A stretch of DNA of 49,502 nt from Gammaproteobacteria bacterium (GTDB lineage Bacteria > Pseudomonadota > Gammaproteobacteria > Arenicellales > Poriferihabitantaceae), in the NCBI GenBank assembly GCA_022822625.1, contig JAJEAV010000034.1:1-49502 (forward strand), read 5' to 3'. Positions 25,641 to 33,369 of the stretch are shown here, one piece after another. The notes beneath the pieces were generated by a model. It worked only from the letters and a program-made list of their open reading frames with translations. It was not told the origin of the DNA and did not search any database. Positions within the stretch are counted from its first letter, which is position 1, and each line of letters opens with the position of its first letter. The position numbers were made by a program, and so were the translations under genes.

Positions 25641-27527
25641 TTAAATTGACTTCACATCGGTTGCGGGGGATAGCTGGCGGAAAATCTGTTCAGCATTGAT
25701 TTTCACAGCGTCAGAGACAAAGCCATTGTCACGGAACACGACGCGCATGGGCTGGTGGCTGGCAAGCTCTTTTACCAACTCCTCGGTCACATCCTTATCA
25801 AAGCAGGCGATCAAGTCATAAGATTCTTCATTGACGAAAAAGACGGACTTGCCCTGAATGTCACGCTTTTCAATCGGCAAGGTCAGGTCAACACCCCAGT
25901 CCAAAAGCACCTGAAACAGTAGGTCTTCGGGGTTATCACGGCCAGGCTTGATATTTTCAACACTGGCCAGCAGGTCTTTTTGATCAACAGCGCCCGGCGT
26001 GTAATACACATCTGCCATATTGCTGGTATCAATTTTCAGAACACGGAAACCAACGTCCTTATTCCAGTTTTCGTGACATTCACCTTCGAGAGTTTTTCTG
26101 CCGGCGCGGCGAATCCGTTCTTTGGTTATTTCAGCAATATTAGGATAACCAGCCGAATATGCATCTGATTTTTCATCAGTCTCTTCCGGCAACTGCACAG
26201 TTATGAATTGTCGATTTACACCATCGTTTTTGCTGATATTGAGTACTGAATGTGCAGTTGTTCCAGAACCTGCAAAGAAATCCATTACTATGTCATTAGG
26301 CTCAAATGCGACCTGCTCAATTAGCTTTTTAAGAAGAATTGTAGGTTTGGGAAAATCAAAGTATTTCCCACCCAACAAATCGCGCAGTTCCCTTGACCCG
26401 TTAAGAGTATACCCGACCTCCTCTCCCAAAACGGATGAGAAGCCCGTGAAATTATTTTTAAGTTCTGAGCGGAACTTCTTCTCGCGAGGCCTACCGTCAT
26501 CCTTTTTAGGGAAAATAATTCTTTCATCAGCAATTTTCTCGGCCATAGGAGTTTTCGAATATCGCCAACCGCTGTCTGGCGGGCACATAAATTCTCGACC
26601 GGTCACCGGATCAGTAATGGGAAAATGCAAGTTAGGACGCTGAGATGCGCTGGCCAATCCCAGAATGCTATTACTCATCCAAGGCCCACGCGGATCACTA
26701 TCCGGATTAGAATACTTAGTTGCATCAATCTCTTTACCGCGAAGGCTAAACTGTTCAATTGATCTAGCGTAAATAAGAATATATTCGTGATCTGTTGATG
26801 AGTTTGTCTTGTTTCTGCTGTCAATGATTTGACGCGATTTCCAAATTAAACTGCAAACGAAATTTTCTTGGCCGAATAACTCATCGCAAACGCCTTTAAG
26901 GTTTTTAAGCTCTTTGTCATCGATACTGATTAATAAAGCACCGTCAGGCCTCAACAAGTCTATTGAACGGCGAATCCTCGGATACAAAAAAGATAGCCAA
27001 TCCGAGTGAAACCTACCATTTGAAGAAGTGTTTGCGACTAATTTATTACCCTCAATATCCTGTGAATTTGATTTCAGAAGGTAATTCTGATTATCCTCAG
27101 AAAAATCATCCTCGTACACGAAGTCATTGCCCGTGTTATAGGGCGGGTCGATATAGATCATCTTGACTTTGCCGAGGTAGGTCTCTCGAAGCAGTTTCAG
27201 TGCTTCCAAGTTATCGCCTTCGATAAACAGGTTTCTGGTTGTATCAAAATCTACGCTTTCCTCACGGCACGGGCGCAAAGTTTTGGCAATAGGCACATTG
27301 GCGGTCAGTAGTGCTTCGCTCTTGCCTGGCCAGTTGAGGTGATAGCGCTCTTGCGGGCCTTCAACGATATGGTCGCTTAATTCTTGTTTGAGCTGGTCAA
27401 AATCTACAGCCAGGTGCAGCTTGCCATTTTCACCTTCTGCTTCGGTCACACAGCCTGGGAACAGGTCACGAATCTTAGCGATATTCTCATCTGTCAAATT
27501 GGGGCTGTGCATTTTAAGTTTTTTCAT
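25641..27527 (-). CDS. Type III DNA methyltransferase Mod subunit (beta-class m6A)
   Basis: The catalytic motif DPPYNTG lies at 127-133 and the AdoMet motif DFFAGSGTT near residue 405. This order, with a target-recognition region between, marks a beta-class adenine methyltransferase of type III Mod type. ATG at 27527 is preferred over the frame's first Met at 27569: it begins right after the stop of the 92-aa gene (1-nt gap) and gives the usual 628-residue length. It modifies host DNA and gives sequence specificity to the Res partner. The recognition sequence cannot be read from the protein. Confidence 0.93.
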   Translation of the reverse strand: MKKLKMHSPNLTDENIAKIRDLFPGCVTEAEGENGKLHLAVDFDQLKQELSDHIVEGPQERYHLNWPGKSEALLTANVPIAKTLRPCREESVDFDTTRNLFIEGDNLEALKLLRETYLGKVKMIYIDPPYNTGNDFVYEDDFSEDNQNYLLKSNSQDIEGNKLVANTSSNGRFHSDWLSFLYPRIRRSIDLLRPDGALLISIDDKELKNLKGVCDELFGQENFVCSLIWKSRQIIDSRNKTNSSTDHEYILIYARSIEQFSLRGKEIDATKYSNPDSDPRGPWMSNSILGLASASQRPNLHFPITDPVTGREFMCPPDSGWRYSKTPMAEKIADERIIFPKKDDGRPREKKFRSELKNNFTGFSSVLGEEVGYTLNGSRELRDLLGGKYFDFPKPTILLKKLIEQVAFEPNDIVMDFFAGSGTTAHSVLNISKNDGVNRQFITVQLPEETDEKSDAYSAGYPNIAEITKERIRRAGRKTLEGECHENWNKDVGFRVLKIDTSNMADVYYTPGAVDQKDLLASVENIKPGRDNPEDLLFQVLLDWGVDLTLPIEKRDIQGKSVFFVNEESYDLIACFDKDVTEELVKELASHQPMRVVFRDNGFVSDAVKINAEQIFRQLSPATDVKSI

Positions 27528-27528
27528 T

Positions 27529-27807
27529 TTATTCTTTACCCTTCGACAAGACTTCAAATTTCCATCCAAAATAGCTGTATAAAAATTCGCCTCCGCCTTC
27601 GCGGTCGGTCAACTTTGCCCTGATACGGAACTTTGCCCCAACAGGATATTCCCATGAGAGTTTCTTGGAACATTCTACATGCAAATTTTCGGTGAATCCT
27701 TGGCCTACACATGGGCGGATATGAATTTTCCCATGCAGTCCGGTTATTTTTTCGGGTCGATAGCTCTCAACCTTGACCAGTTGATATGGTTCATTCAGTT
27801 TTGCCAT
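27529..27807 (-). CDS. Conserved-context 92-aa protein of unknown function
   Basis: A small, probably all-beta, basic protein (PYQLVKVESYRPEKITG near the N-terminus; a Trp- and Tyr-rich C-terminal segment ending FGWKFEVLSKGKE). No family is recognised. Its start overlaps the DUF4391 gene by 17 bp and its stop is 1 nt from the mod start, so it is clearly translated as part of the operon. The size and composition would fit a nucleic-acid-binding or complex-assembly subunit, for example a small beta-barrel. That is inference only. Confidence 0.7.
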   Translation of the reverse strand: MAKLNEPYQLVKVESYRPEKITGLHGKIHIRPCVGQGFTENLHVECSKKLSWEYPVGAKFRIRAKLTDREGGGEFLYSYFGWKFEVLSKGKE

Positions 27808-28474
27808 CTATCCCCCCGCTTAACACTTCAAGCTCTTTTGTTACCCCTCGCAGCTCCGCATTTATCTCAACACGCTTGTTGAATTGCTTTTCACGTGTAA
27901 GGCGGGTCTTGATGCGTTCCGCCTCGCGTTGCTTTGCCCGGATCGCTTCTATACGTTCAACGCGTTTGGCAATGGACTCTTCCTTTCCGGATGTGGCGGG
28001 CACCAATGCACTTAAAAATTTTTCATAGAGCACACCAAGATTCAGGACTGAAGGAAGTGGTTGGCGTGCCCCATCACCTGCTTCCCAATCTGTCGCGAAA
28101 TACTCGCTCACCACCCGTTTCGCACTATCAGCTTCGCTCGGGCGTTTATATGACGCTATTGCCTTCCGCTTACCCGCATATGTGAGTTCAAAAATGATTG
28201 GGAACGCTATCGCCTTGTCAATTGCTCGCAGAACATCTTCATCCAACTCCGCTCCCCGGAGCCTGATACGGAATATCTGTATCTCCGGAGTCGATTTTGT
28301 GGCGCCAAAATTGATAGTTTCAGGCGCAAGTTTATATTGCCAAACGATCTGATCAACTTGATCGACAAACAACTGCTTTAGCTTGGCCCCCGCTTTCGCG
28401 TGTTCGTAAATCTTGGTCTTGGGTAGCACTCTGCCGAACGAAGCGGCTTCCGGGTATTCGAAGAAAGCTGTCAT
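27791..28474 (-). CDS. DUF4391 domain protein
   Basis: The 227-residue protein fits the DUF4391 family (N-terminal FGRVLPKTKIYEHAKAGAKLKQLFVDQVDQIVWQYKL..., then ELTYAGKRKAIASYKRP). A C-terminal charged coiled coil follows (residues about 165-225, KRVERIEAIRAKQREAERIK). DUF4391 genes recur next to SNF2 helicases and type III-like methylases, but I know of no established activity. Its ATG overlaps the SNF2 stop (ATGA), and its end overlaps the 92-aa gene. The coiled coil suggests an adaptor joining helicase and methylase or nuclease components. Confidence 0.8.
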   Translation of the reverse strand: MTAFFEYPEAASFGRVLPKTKIYEHAKAGAKLKQLFVDQVDQIVWQYKLAPETINFGATKSTPEIQIFRIRLRGAELDEDVLRAIDKAIAFPIIFELTYAGKRKAIASYKRPSEADSAKRVVSEYFATDWEAGDGARQPLPSVLNLGVLYEKFLSALVPATSGKEESIAKRVERIEAIRAKQREAERIKTRLTREKQFNKRVEINAELRGVTKELEVLSGGIDGKTE

Positions 28475-31400
28475 GCATCGCCCCCCTCAATCACCAAGAA
28501 GGCAATCAGCTCGAAATCATCGAGGCCGGCAATCGTGTTCACAAGCGCCGTTGTACGGCCACCTGTGAACAAGCTGTCCAAATCTTTCTCTTCCTTTACA
28601 TCAATCATTGACCGGATGGCGGAACTCAAAAGCTCCGATTGCTGACCCATCTTACGCCCATCATCGGTCCGCTCATTGAACAAACGGCATGGCTCCGGAA
28701 CAGGTTCAGCGCGCCCTTTGCAACTCGTACGAACCAAATCGAGCAGACATTTTACTTCGGTGTGGTCAACGACAATCTCGCCATCATTGGAAATGTAAAC
28801 CAGATAATAGGGATGCAATCGGTTTTGCTGATTGATATTCACGCTGTCATGAATGTTTCGTAGCGTGAAGATAGCACCCGGCGGGAGGCCAATATCATGG
28901 TCAGCAGGCACCACGGCATGCAGACCATTTGGCATATGCTTAAGGTCGCCATTTTCCTTCACGTAATTCAGAAGATCCATACGGAAGTCATTCAAACCAA
29001 GATCAGTGATAGAGATGCCGGTCTTCACGTCCTCAAGTTCAATCACTTCGTCCTGAAGGCGTTTCAATTGTTCTTTACGGTAAGCAATCTCGCTGCTTTT
29101 GGCAGTAAGAACATTGTCGTCTCCCGTAGCCGTCACGTCGGCAATCATCATCCGGTTTTCGACACGCTCTTTTAGATCTATGTATTCATCTAGCGTGATG
29201 TCCGGCCAGTAATTGACGAGCTGAACTTGATCGTTCGGCGAACCGATACGGTCAATCCGGCCAAAACGCTGAATTATCCTGACCGGATTCCAGTGGATGT
29301 CGTAGTTGATGAGATAGTCGCAATCCTGAAGATTCTGACCTTCGGATATGCAGTCAGTGCCGATGAGAATGTCGAGCTCGTTGTCGTCATCGGACATTAT
29401 GAGGTGCTTTTCTTTCGCACGCGGTGAGAACAACGTCAGGATTGATTGGAAATCATAAGCTTTCTTCAGCGTCGTTTTTGGTGCGTCTGAACCTGTAACT
29501 ATAGCCGTATGTAATGCTTTTCTATCGCGGAGATCGGCGGCGATATTGTTGTAGAGGTAGTTGGCCGTATCTGCGAAAGCGGTGAAGATCAGTACTTTCC
29601 GGTTATCACCGTTGATTGGGCTTTCGATCTTTTTCCGGATTTGGGTTTTTAAGTGCTGAAGCTTGGCGTCATCTTCTGGCCGGATCATATCCATTGAGGC
29701 AAGAAGCGCGTCGATAAGTTCAAGATCGGCTTTCAAATCATGCTGCCATGATTGAACATCCATATCCGCTAGGCTGATTTGAATTTTCTTACCCACGGTA
29801 AAGTCGCCAAGACCGCCTAAATCATCATCAGGATCGAAATCAGAGGCATTTGCCGTGTAGTCAGAAATTTCGATTGCGCCGCCTGAGCGTTCAAAATCAG
29901 CTATCGCATCCAGGGTTCCGGTAAGGTTCTCTTTAAGCGCACCTAAGGTAAGCCTGAATGCTTCGACAGAACTCTCCAGCCGCTTCAGGAGATTGGTAGT
30001 CATCAATGCTTGAAGGCTGCGTTCCCGGTCAACTTGCTTAAGCCGTCCCTTGCCGCCACCAACCTCGGTGTCATAGAGCGTTTCATATTTTGCAATGCGG
30101 CTAGGCAAAATGTAGCTCAGCGGCACATATACCGCGAGTTTCAGCATTGTTAGCTGCGCTACGATTTCGTTCAGACTCATAACATCTGTACGGGTAGTCA
30201 GCGGGCAATGAAATGAAAGTGGCTTTCTTCGTTCAGGGAACTTGCCGATATCGGAGGTATCATAGAAAGTTTCGATATGTTTACGCGAACGAGCGATTGT
30301 TACGCTATCCAAGAGCTCGAAGAAGTCGAAATCCAGCATCTTTAAGATGGCAGGAGCTGTTCTTTCTTCCGGTGGTAATTTGGACCAAACGTTGAATGCA
30401 GTCTGCGCCCGACGGAATATCTCTTCAACACTAGAAGTGGTCTTCAGCTTTTCGCTTAGAGCTTCAGATTCACCCTCATATGCGAGGGCAAGTTGGTTCC
30501 TCAGATCTGTGAACCTGTTATTCACAGGAGTCGCAGACAACATGAGAACTTTGGTCTTCACGCCTTCGCGTATGACCTGGTTCATGAGCTTCTGATATCG
30601 GGTTTCCTTATCCTTGTAGATATCATTGTTGCGGAAATTATGAGACTCGTCGATTACGACGAGATCGTAGTTTCCCCAATTTACCCGATTTAGAGGAATA
30701 CCGAATGAGTCACCGCTTACGCGCGACAAATCCGTATGACATAGAACATCGTAATTAAAACGATCTTTGGCAAATAGATTGGTCTTGAGGTTACTGTTAA
30801 AATTTAACCAGTTATCAGCGAGCTTCTTGGGGCAAAGTAACAGAACGGCTCGGTTCCTGAGTTCATAGTATTTGATGACAGCAAGCGCAGTGAAGGTTTT
30901 CCCCAAGCCAACGCTATCCGCCAATATGCAGCCATTGTAAGTTTCTAGCTTATTTATGATTCCGGTGGCCGCGTCCCGCTGATAATTGAACAGTTTGTTC
31001 CATACGGCCGTGTCGAGATAACCTGTGTGGCCATTTGGAAGAACATCTTCATCTATCTCTTCAAGGAACTCGTTGAAAAGGTTGTATAAGATCAGGAAGT
31101 AAATCCTCTCTGGAGAGTTCTCCTGATAAACCGATTCTATATGCTCGCAAATCGCCTCAGTTACATCTTCCAGTTTGTCAGGGTCGGCCCAGATTTGATT
31201 AAAAAGGTCAAGATAGGTATTAGTATACGGAACGCCATCCAAACGATTGACGATATTTGATACAGCGTTTCCCTTTTGCAAACCAAGATCAACGGCTGTA
31301 AAGCCGTTCACAGGCATATAAGCAATCTGGTCGGAAATATTCTCAACACAAACAAACTGTTGCATAGGCGCTTGGGTTTTGTTTGAGCGAAATACTACCT

Positions 31401-31743
31401 TTTTGTGTATCCAATCAGCGCATTCCCTAGCAACCGCGCGCTGCGTCAACTTGTTGTGAAACTGTATCTCAAACTCTGATCCATACAGACTACGCTCGCG
31501 CTGAACTTTGGGAATGAAAAATTCTCTTCGTTCTTTCCTGAATTTATCGGTCGCACCTTCTGGAACAAAAGTCGGAGCTGTGAAGATAAACTCGAGACCA
31601 TCAATCTTTTCTAACTCATTTTTTAAAGCCTCGAACGCATATATCGAAAAGCAAGAGGCTGCGATTTTGAGCTTCGACCCTTGATTTAGTTTGGAACGCA
31701 GGTCTTCTCCTAGCAAATTGTTTATGTTGTCAATAATTTGCAT
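28471..31743 (-). CDS. SNF2-family helicase with N-terminal PLD-like domain
   Basis: At 1090 residues, it begins with a phospholipase-D-like region (about 1-150, KLKIAASCFSIYAFEAL...). The SNF2 ATPase follows: Walker A ADSVGLGKT (275-283), DEAH-like box VIDESHNF, SATPVNNR, and the C-terminal lobe with EGQNLQDCDYLINYDIHWNP and QRFGRIDRIGS. The PLD HKD signature is not evident, so the N-terminal domain may be structural. Such enzymes remodel or translocate on double-stranded DNA, and in phage-defence loci they supply motor activity. It is the first large gene of the operon after the HTH regulator. It differs from DISARM DrmD in having no DrmA, DrmB or DrmC neighbours. Confidence 0.9.
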   Translation of the reverse strand: MQIIDNINNLLGEDLRSKLNQGSKLKIAASCFSIYAFEALKNELEKIDGLEFIFTAPTFVPEGATDKFRKERREFFIPKVQRERSLYGSEFEIQFHNKLTQRAVARECADWIHKKVVFRSNKTQAPMQQFVCVENISDQIAYMPVNGFTAVDLGLQKGNAVSNIVNRLDGVPYTNTYLDLFNQIWADPDKLEDVTEAICEHIESVYQENSPERIYFLILYNLFNEFLEEIDEDVLPNGHTGYLDTAVWNKLFNYQRDAATGIINKLETYNGCILADSVGLGKTFTALAVIKYYELRNRAVLLLCPKKLADNWLNFNSNLKTNLFAKDRFNYDVLCHTDLSRVSGDSFGIPLNRVNWGNYDLVVIDESHNFRNNDIYKDKETRYQKLMNQVIREGVKTKVLMLSATPVNNRFTDLRNQLALAYEGESEALSEKLKTTSSVEEIFRRAQTAFNVWSKLPPEERTAPAILKMLDFDFFELLDSVTIARSRKHIETFYDTSDIGKFPERRKPLSFHCPLTTRTDVMSLNEIVAQLTMLKLAVYVPLSYILPSRIAKYETLYDTEVGGGKGRLKQVDRERSLQALMTTNLLKRLESSVEAFRLTLGALKENLTGTLDAIADFERSGGAIEISDYTANASDFDPDDDLGGLGDFTVGKKIQISLADMDVQSWQHDLKADLELIDALLASMDMIRPEDDAKLQHLKTQIRKKIESPINGDNRKVLIFTAFADTANYLYNNIAADLRDRKALHTAIVTGSDAPKTTLKKAYDFQSILTLFSPRAKEKHLIMSDDDNELDILIGTDCISEGQNLQDCDYLINYDIHWNPVRIIQRFGRIDRIGSPNDQVQLVNYWPDITLDEYIDLKERVENRMMIADVTATGDDNVLTAKSSEIAYRKEQLKRLQDEVIELEDVKTGISITDLGLNDFRMDLLNYVKENGDLKHMPNGLHAVVPADHDIGLPPGAIFTLRNIHDSVNINQQNRLHPYYLVYISNDGEIVVDHTEVKCLLDLVRTSCKGRAEPVPEPCRLFNERTDDGRKMGQQSELLSSAIRSMIDVKEEKDLDSLFTGGRTTALVNTIAGLDDFELIAFLVIEGGDA

Positions 31744-31848
31744 TCCTACACCCCATCAGTCGAGCTATTACGAGTGCTGGCGAGTTCTTCTGAGTCGCCA
31801 ACGGAATGCTGACGACTCAGTTCATGCGCAAACAGCTTTGCGTGATAC

Positions 31849-32031
31849 TCAGTCGTCATGTCTTTTCGCTCCCTTATCTATCCACTTATCAATGTCTGCC
31901 TGTCGAAAACGCCAACTTCCTCCCACTTTGAACCCTGGCAATTCACCTTCTGCCGCAAGGCGATAGGCCGTCTTCTCCGCGATATTGAGATACTCAGCGA
32001 CTTCGCGGATCGTCATGATGTCGGTTGTCAT
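31849..32031 (-). CDS. Excisionase-family HTH regulator (MerR-like/AlpA-like, 60 aa)
   Basis: The protein is essentially one winged-helix excisionase-type domain: MTIREVAEYLNIAEKTAYRL is the HTH, followed by GELPGFKVGGSWRFRQADID, the wing. This is the TIGR01764 pattern. A purine-rich GGGG precedes the ATG by about 6 nt. It lies 105 bp before the SNF2 gene, same strand, so it heads the island operon. Proteins of this type control defence islands and mobile elements or assist excision. No integrase is in the window. Confidence 0.85.
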   Translation of the reverse strand: MTTDIMTIREVAEYLNIAEKTAYRLAAEGELPGFKVGGSWRFRQADIDKWIDKGAKRHDD

Positions 32032-32057
32032 GAATCACCCCTATAAAGGTCGTTGAG

Positions 32058-32086
32058 AAAATACGGGAAAATTGACCAAGCTACAA
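32058..32086 (-). promoter_or_regulatory. Candidate promoter of the defence operon
   Basis: On the minus strand, TTGTAG (32086-32081) and TATTTT (32063-32058) are separated by exactly 17 bp, about 30 bp upstream of the HTH regulator ATG. The match to sigma-70 consensus is only moderate. Confidence 0.3.
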
Positions 32087-32226
32087 GTTTGAATTGTTTT
32101 ACTGACTGCGTGAGTGTGCGTGTCCTGCTTTGTACACTGGCGACATCCACGAGCTTAAATACCCACAGATAGCCAATAATACCTGATTTGGGCATTTGGG
32201 CGCATCGCGGCAGGCCGCAACCGACC

Positions 32227-32740
32227 TTTTTTGCCCAAATCAATTATTATCGCACCTGTTTTCACGAATTAGGCCACTGGACAGGCCACCAATCCCGCCT
32301 CGACCGGAACCTGGCCACCAGCAAAAGCACCAAGGATTACGCCCGCGAGGAGCTTGTCGCGGAAATGGCAAGCGCCTTAATCTGCGCCGCGCAAAACATT
32401 CAGCCAACCCGTTAGGCAGACGGATTATATCGCCAAATGGCCGCAAGTGCTGCGCAATGACAAGCGGGCGATTTTCAAAGCGGCATCCCTTGCCAGCAAA
32501 GCCGCTGACTTCATTCTGGACTTTGAAAATAGCGCACCGGCCCAGCCCAAGCATTCGCGGCATGACGCGGGCATCGGAACCGACCGGCTAACCGTGTTGG
32601 CTAGGCCTCCATGCGAGCCAAAGCGCAACCCCAACGCCCAACAAAAATCTCGCGATCACGGCTTATTCGATGAAGTCAGCCGTTCGCAACTGGACCTTTG
32701 CGACCTCATTACCCAATCCATGAAGGAGACAGTAAAATGA
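32227..32740 (+). pseudogene. ardC-type antirestriction protein remnant (truncated, frameshifted)
   Basis: Starting near 32227 the sequence reads NYYRTCFHELGHWTGHQSRL, which contains the zinc-protease motif HExxH of the ArdC C-terminal domain. It continues AREELVAEMASALICAA. At about 32410 the reading frame breaks: the first frame stops, and the family match goes on in another frame (DYIAKWPQVLRNDKRAIFKA, residues of the usual C-terminus) to the TGA at 32738. The whole N-terminal DNA-binding part is missing. ArdC proteins protect incoming plasmids from restriction, so a dead copy beside a restriction island suggests past plasmid or ICE DNA. Confidence 0.8.
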
Positions 32741-32847
32741 CCAAATCAACCGTAAAACCGAAACGCGATGTAAATACACAAAATCGAAGGCAATTTGAGG
32801 TTTCCGTGACCTACAGGGAAATAAACTCAGAAATTACAATGTCTTAG
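32737..32847 (+). pseudogene. Short ORF after the ardC remnant, probably a truncated gene
   Basis: ATG at 32737 overlaps the ardC remnant stop (ATGA), so this was probably the next gene in the donor operon. It encodes only 36 basic residues (MTKSTVKPKRDVNTQNRRQF...) before a stop at 32847. No family can be assigned, and the frame runs into the inverted repeat at 32821-32869. Confidence 0.4.
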
Positions 32848-32869
32848 AAAGTTCGTTTTCTGAGTTTAT
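32821..32869. repeat. Perfect 13-bp inverted repeat at the right island boundary
   Basis: ATAAACTCAGAAA (32821-32833) and TTTCTGAGTTTAT (32857-32869) are exact reverse complements around a 23-nt loop. The right copy of the candidate att-like repeat (32836-32849) lies in the loop. It could be a transcription-stopping hairpin, a recombination site or an end of a vanished element. Confidence 0.55.
32836..32849 (+). repeat. Right copy of the imperfect 14-bp direct repeat bracketing the island
   Basis: ACAATGTCTTAGAA matches 18900-18913 at 12 of 14 positions. It is inside the loop of the 13-bp inverted repeat, which strengthens the idea of a recombination site a little. Confidence 0.25.
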
Positions 32870-32965
32870 GGTGTGGCTGAGAGCAATCGAACCCAACCCT
32901 TCATGAAAATCGGGGTAGATGTCTACCTTGTCAAGAATTCAATCTCCCAAATACGGGAGAGCGAG

Positions 32966-33298
32966 TTAATCGTTGGCGCTCAGGGCACTTGCCCGATTGT
33001 CATAGGTGGGAATGATTGCGCTAAATCCACTGATCGTGAATACATCCTTGACCGGACCTGAAACCGAGCACATCGAAAGTTTGCCCTTTTTTCCTTTCAG
33101 GTTTTTCGCCAGTAGCAGAACAACGCGCAATCCAGCACTGCTGATATAGTCAAGATCGTCCAGGTCAAGAATCACGACACTCGCGTCCTCAGGCAGCGAG
33201 TCCTGAATCTTGGACTGAAACTCTCCCGCATTGCTTCCGTCAATTCGTCCAGAAACCTTCAGTATGTAAGCATTCTGCTCTTGTTCCAATTCCAACAT
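32966..33298 (-). CDS. STAS-domain anti-sigma factor antagonist (RsbV/SpoIIAA-like)
   Basis: The 110-residue protein is a single STAS domain. The conserved phosphorylation loop is LDYISSAGLRVVL near residues 53-65, with the target Ser intact, and NAGEFQ and the GPVKDVFTISGF helix are typical. RsbW-like kinases phosphorylate this Ser, and RsbU-like phosphatases reverse it. Neither is adjacent: the gene is 71 bp downstream of an ammonium channel gene. The RsbU/RsbW pair at 10-13 kb lacks a STAS partner, so this protein is its only visible candidate in the window. A role in another partner-switch pathway is equally possible. Confidence 0.9.
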   Translation of the reverse strand: MLELEQEQNAYILKVSGRIDGSNAGEFQSKIQDSLPEDASVVILDLDDLDYISSAGLRVVLLLAKNLKGKKGKLSMCSVSGPVKDVFTISGFSAIIPTYDNRASALSAND

Positions 33299-33369
33299 GA
33301 TTGTTTTTTCTCTAAGATGTTCTCGTATTACGATGTTCAGGATTACCCTGCCGAAACCGAAAATTAAAA

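Noticed and set aside
28471-31743. DISARM-type system because of the SNF2 helicase and methylase
   Set aside because: DrmA, DrmB and DrmC are absent, and the methylase is a type III Mod beside a Res gene.
32868-32905. Minus-strand sequence ending GGGTTCGATTGCTCTCAGCCACACCA looks like a tRNA or tmRNA 3' end
   Set aside because: The T-stem does not pair and no anticodon or acceptor arms can be built. It is not a tRNA, so no tRNA attachment site is claimed.
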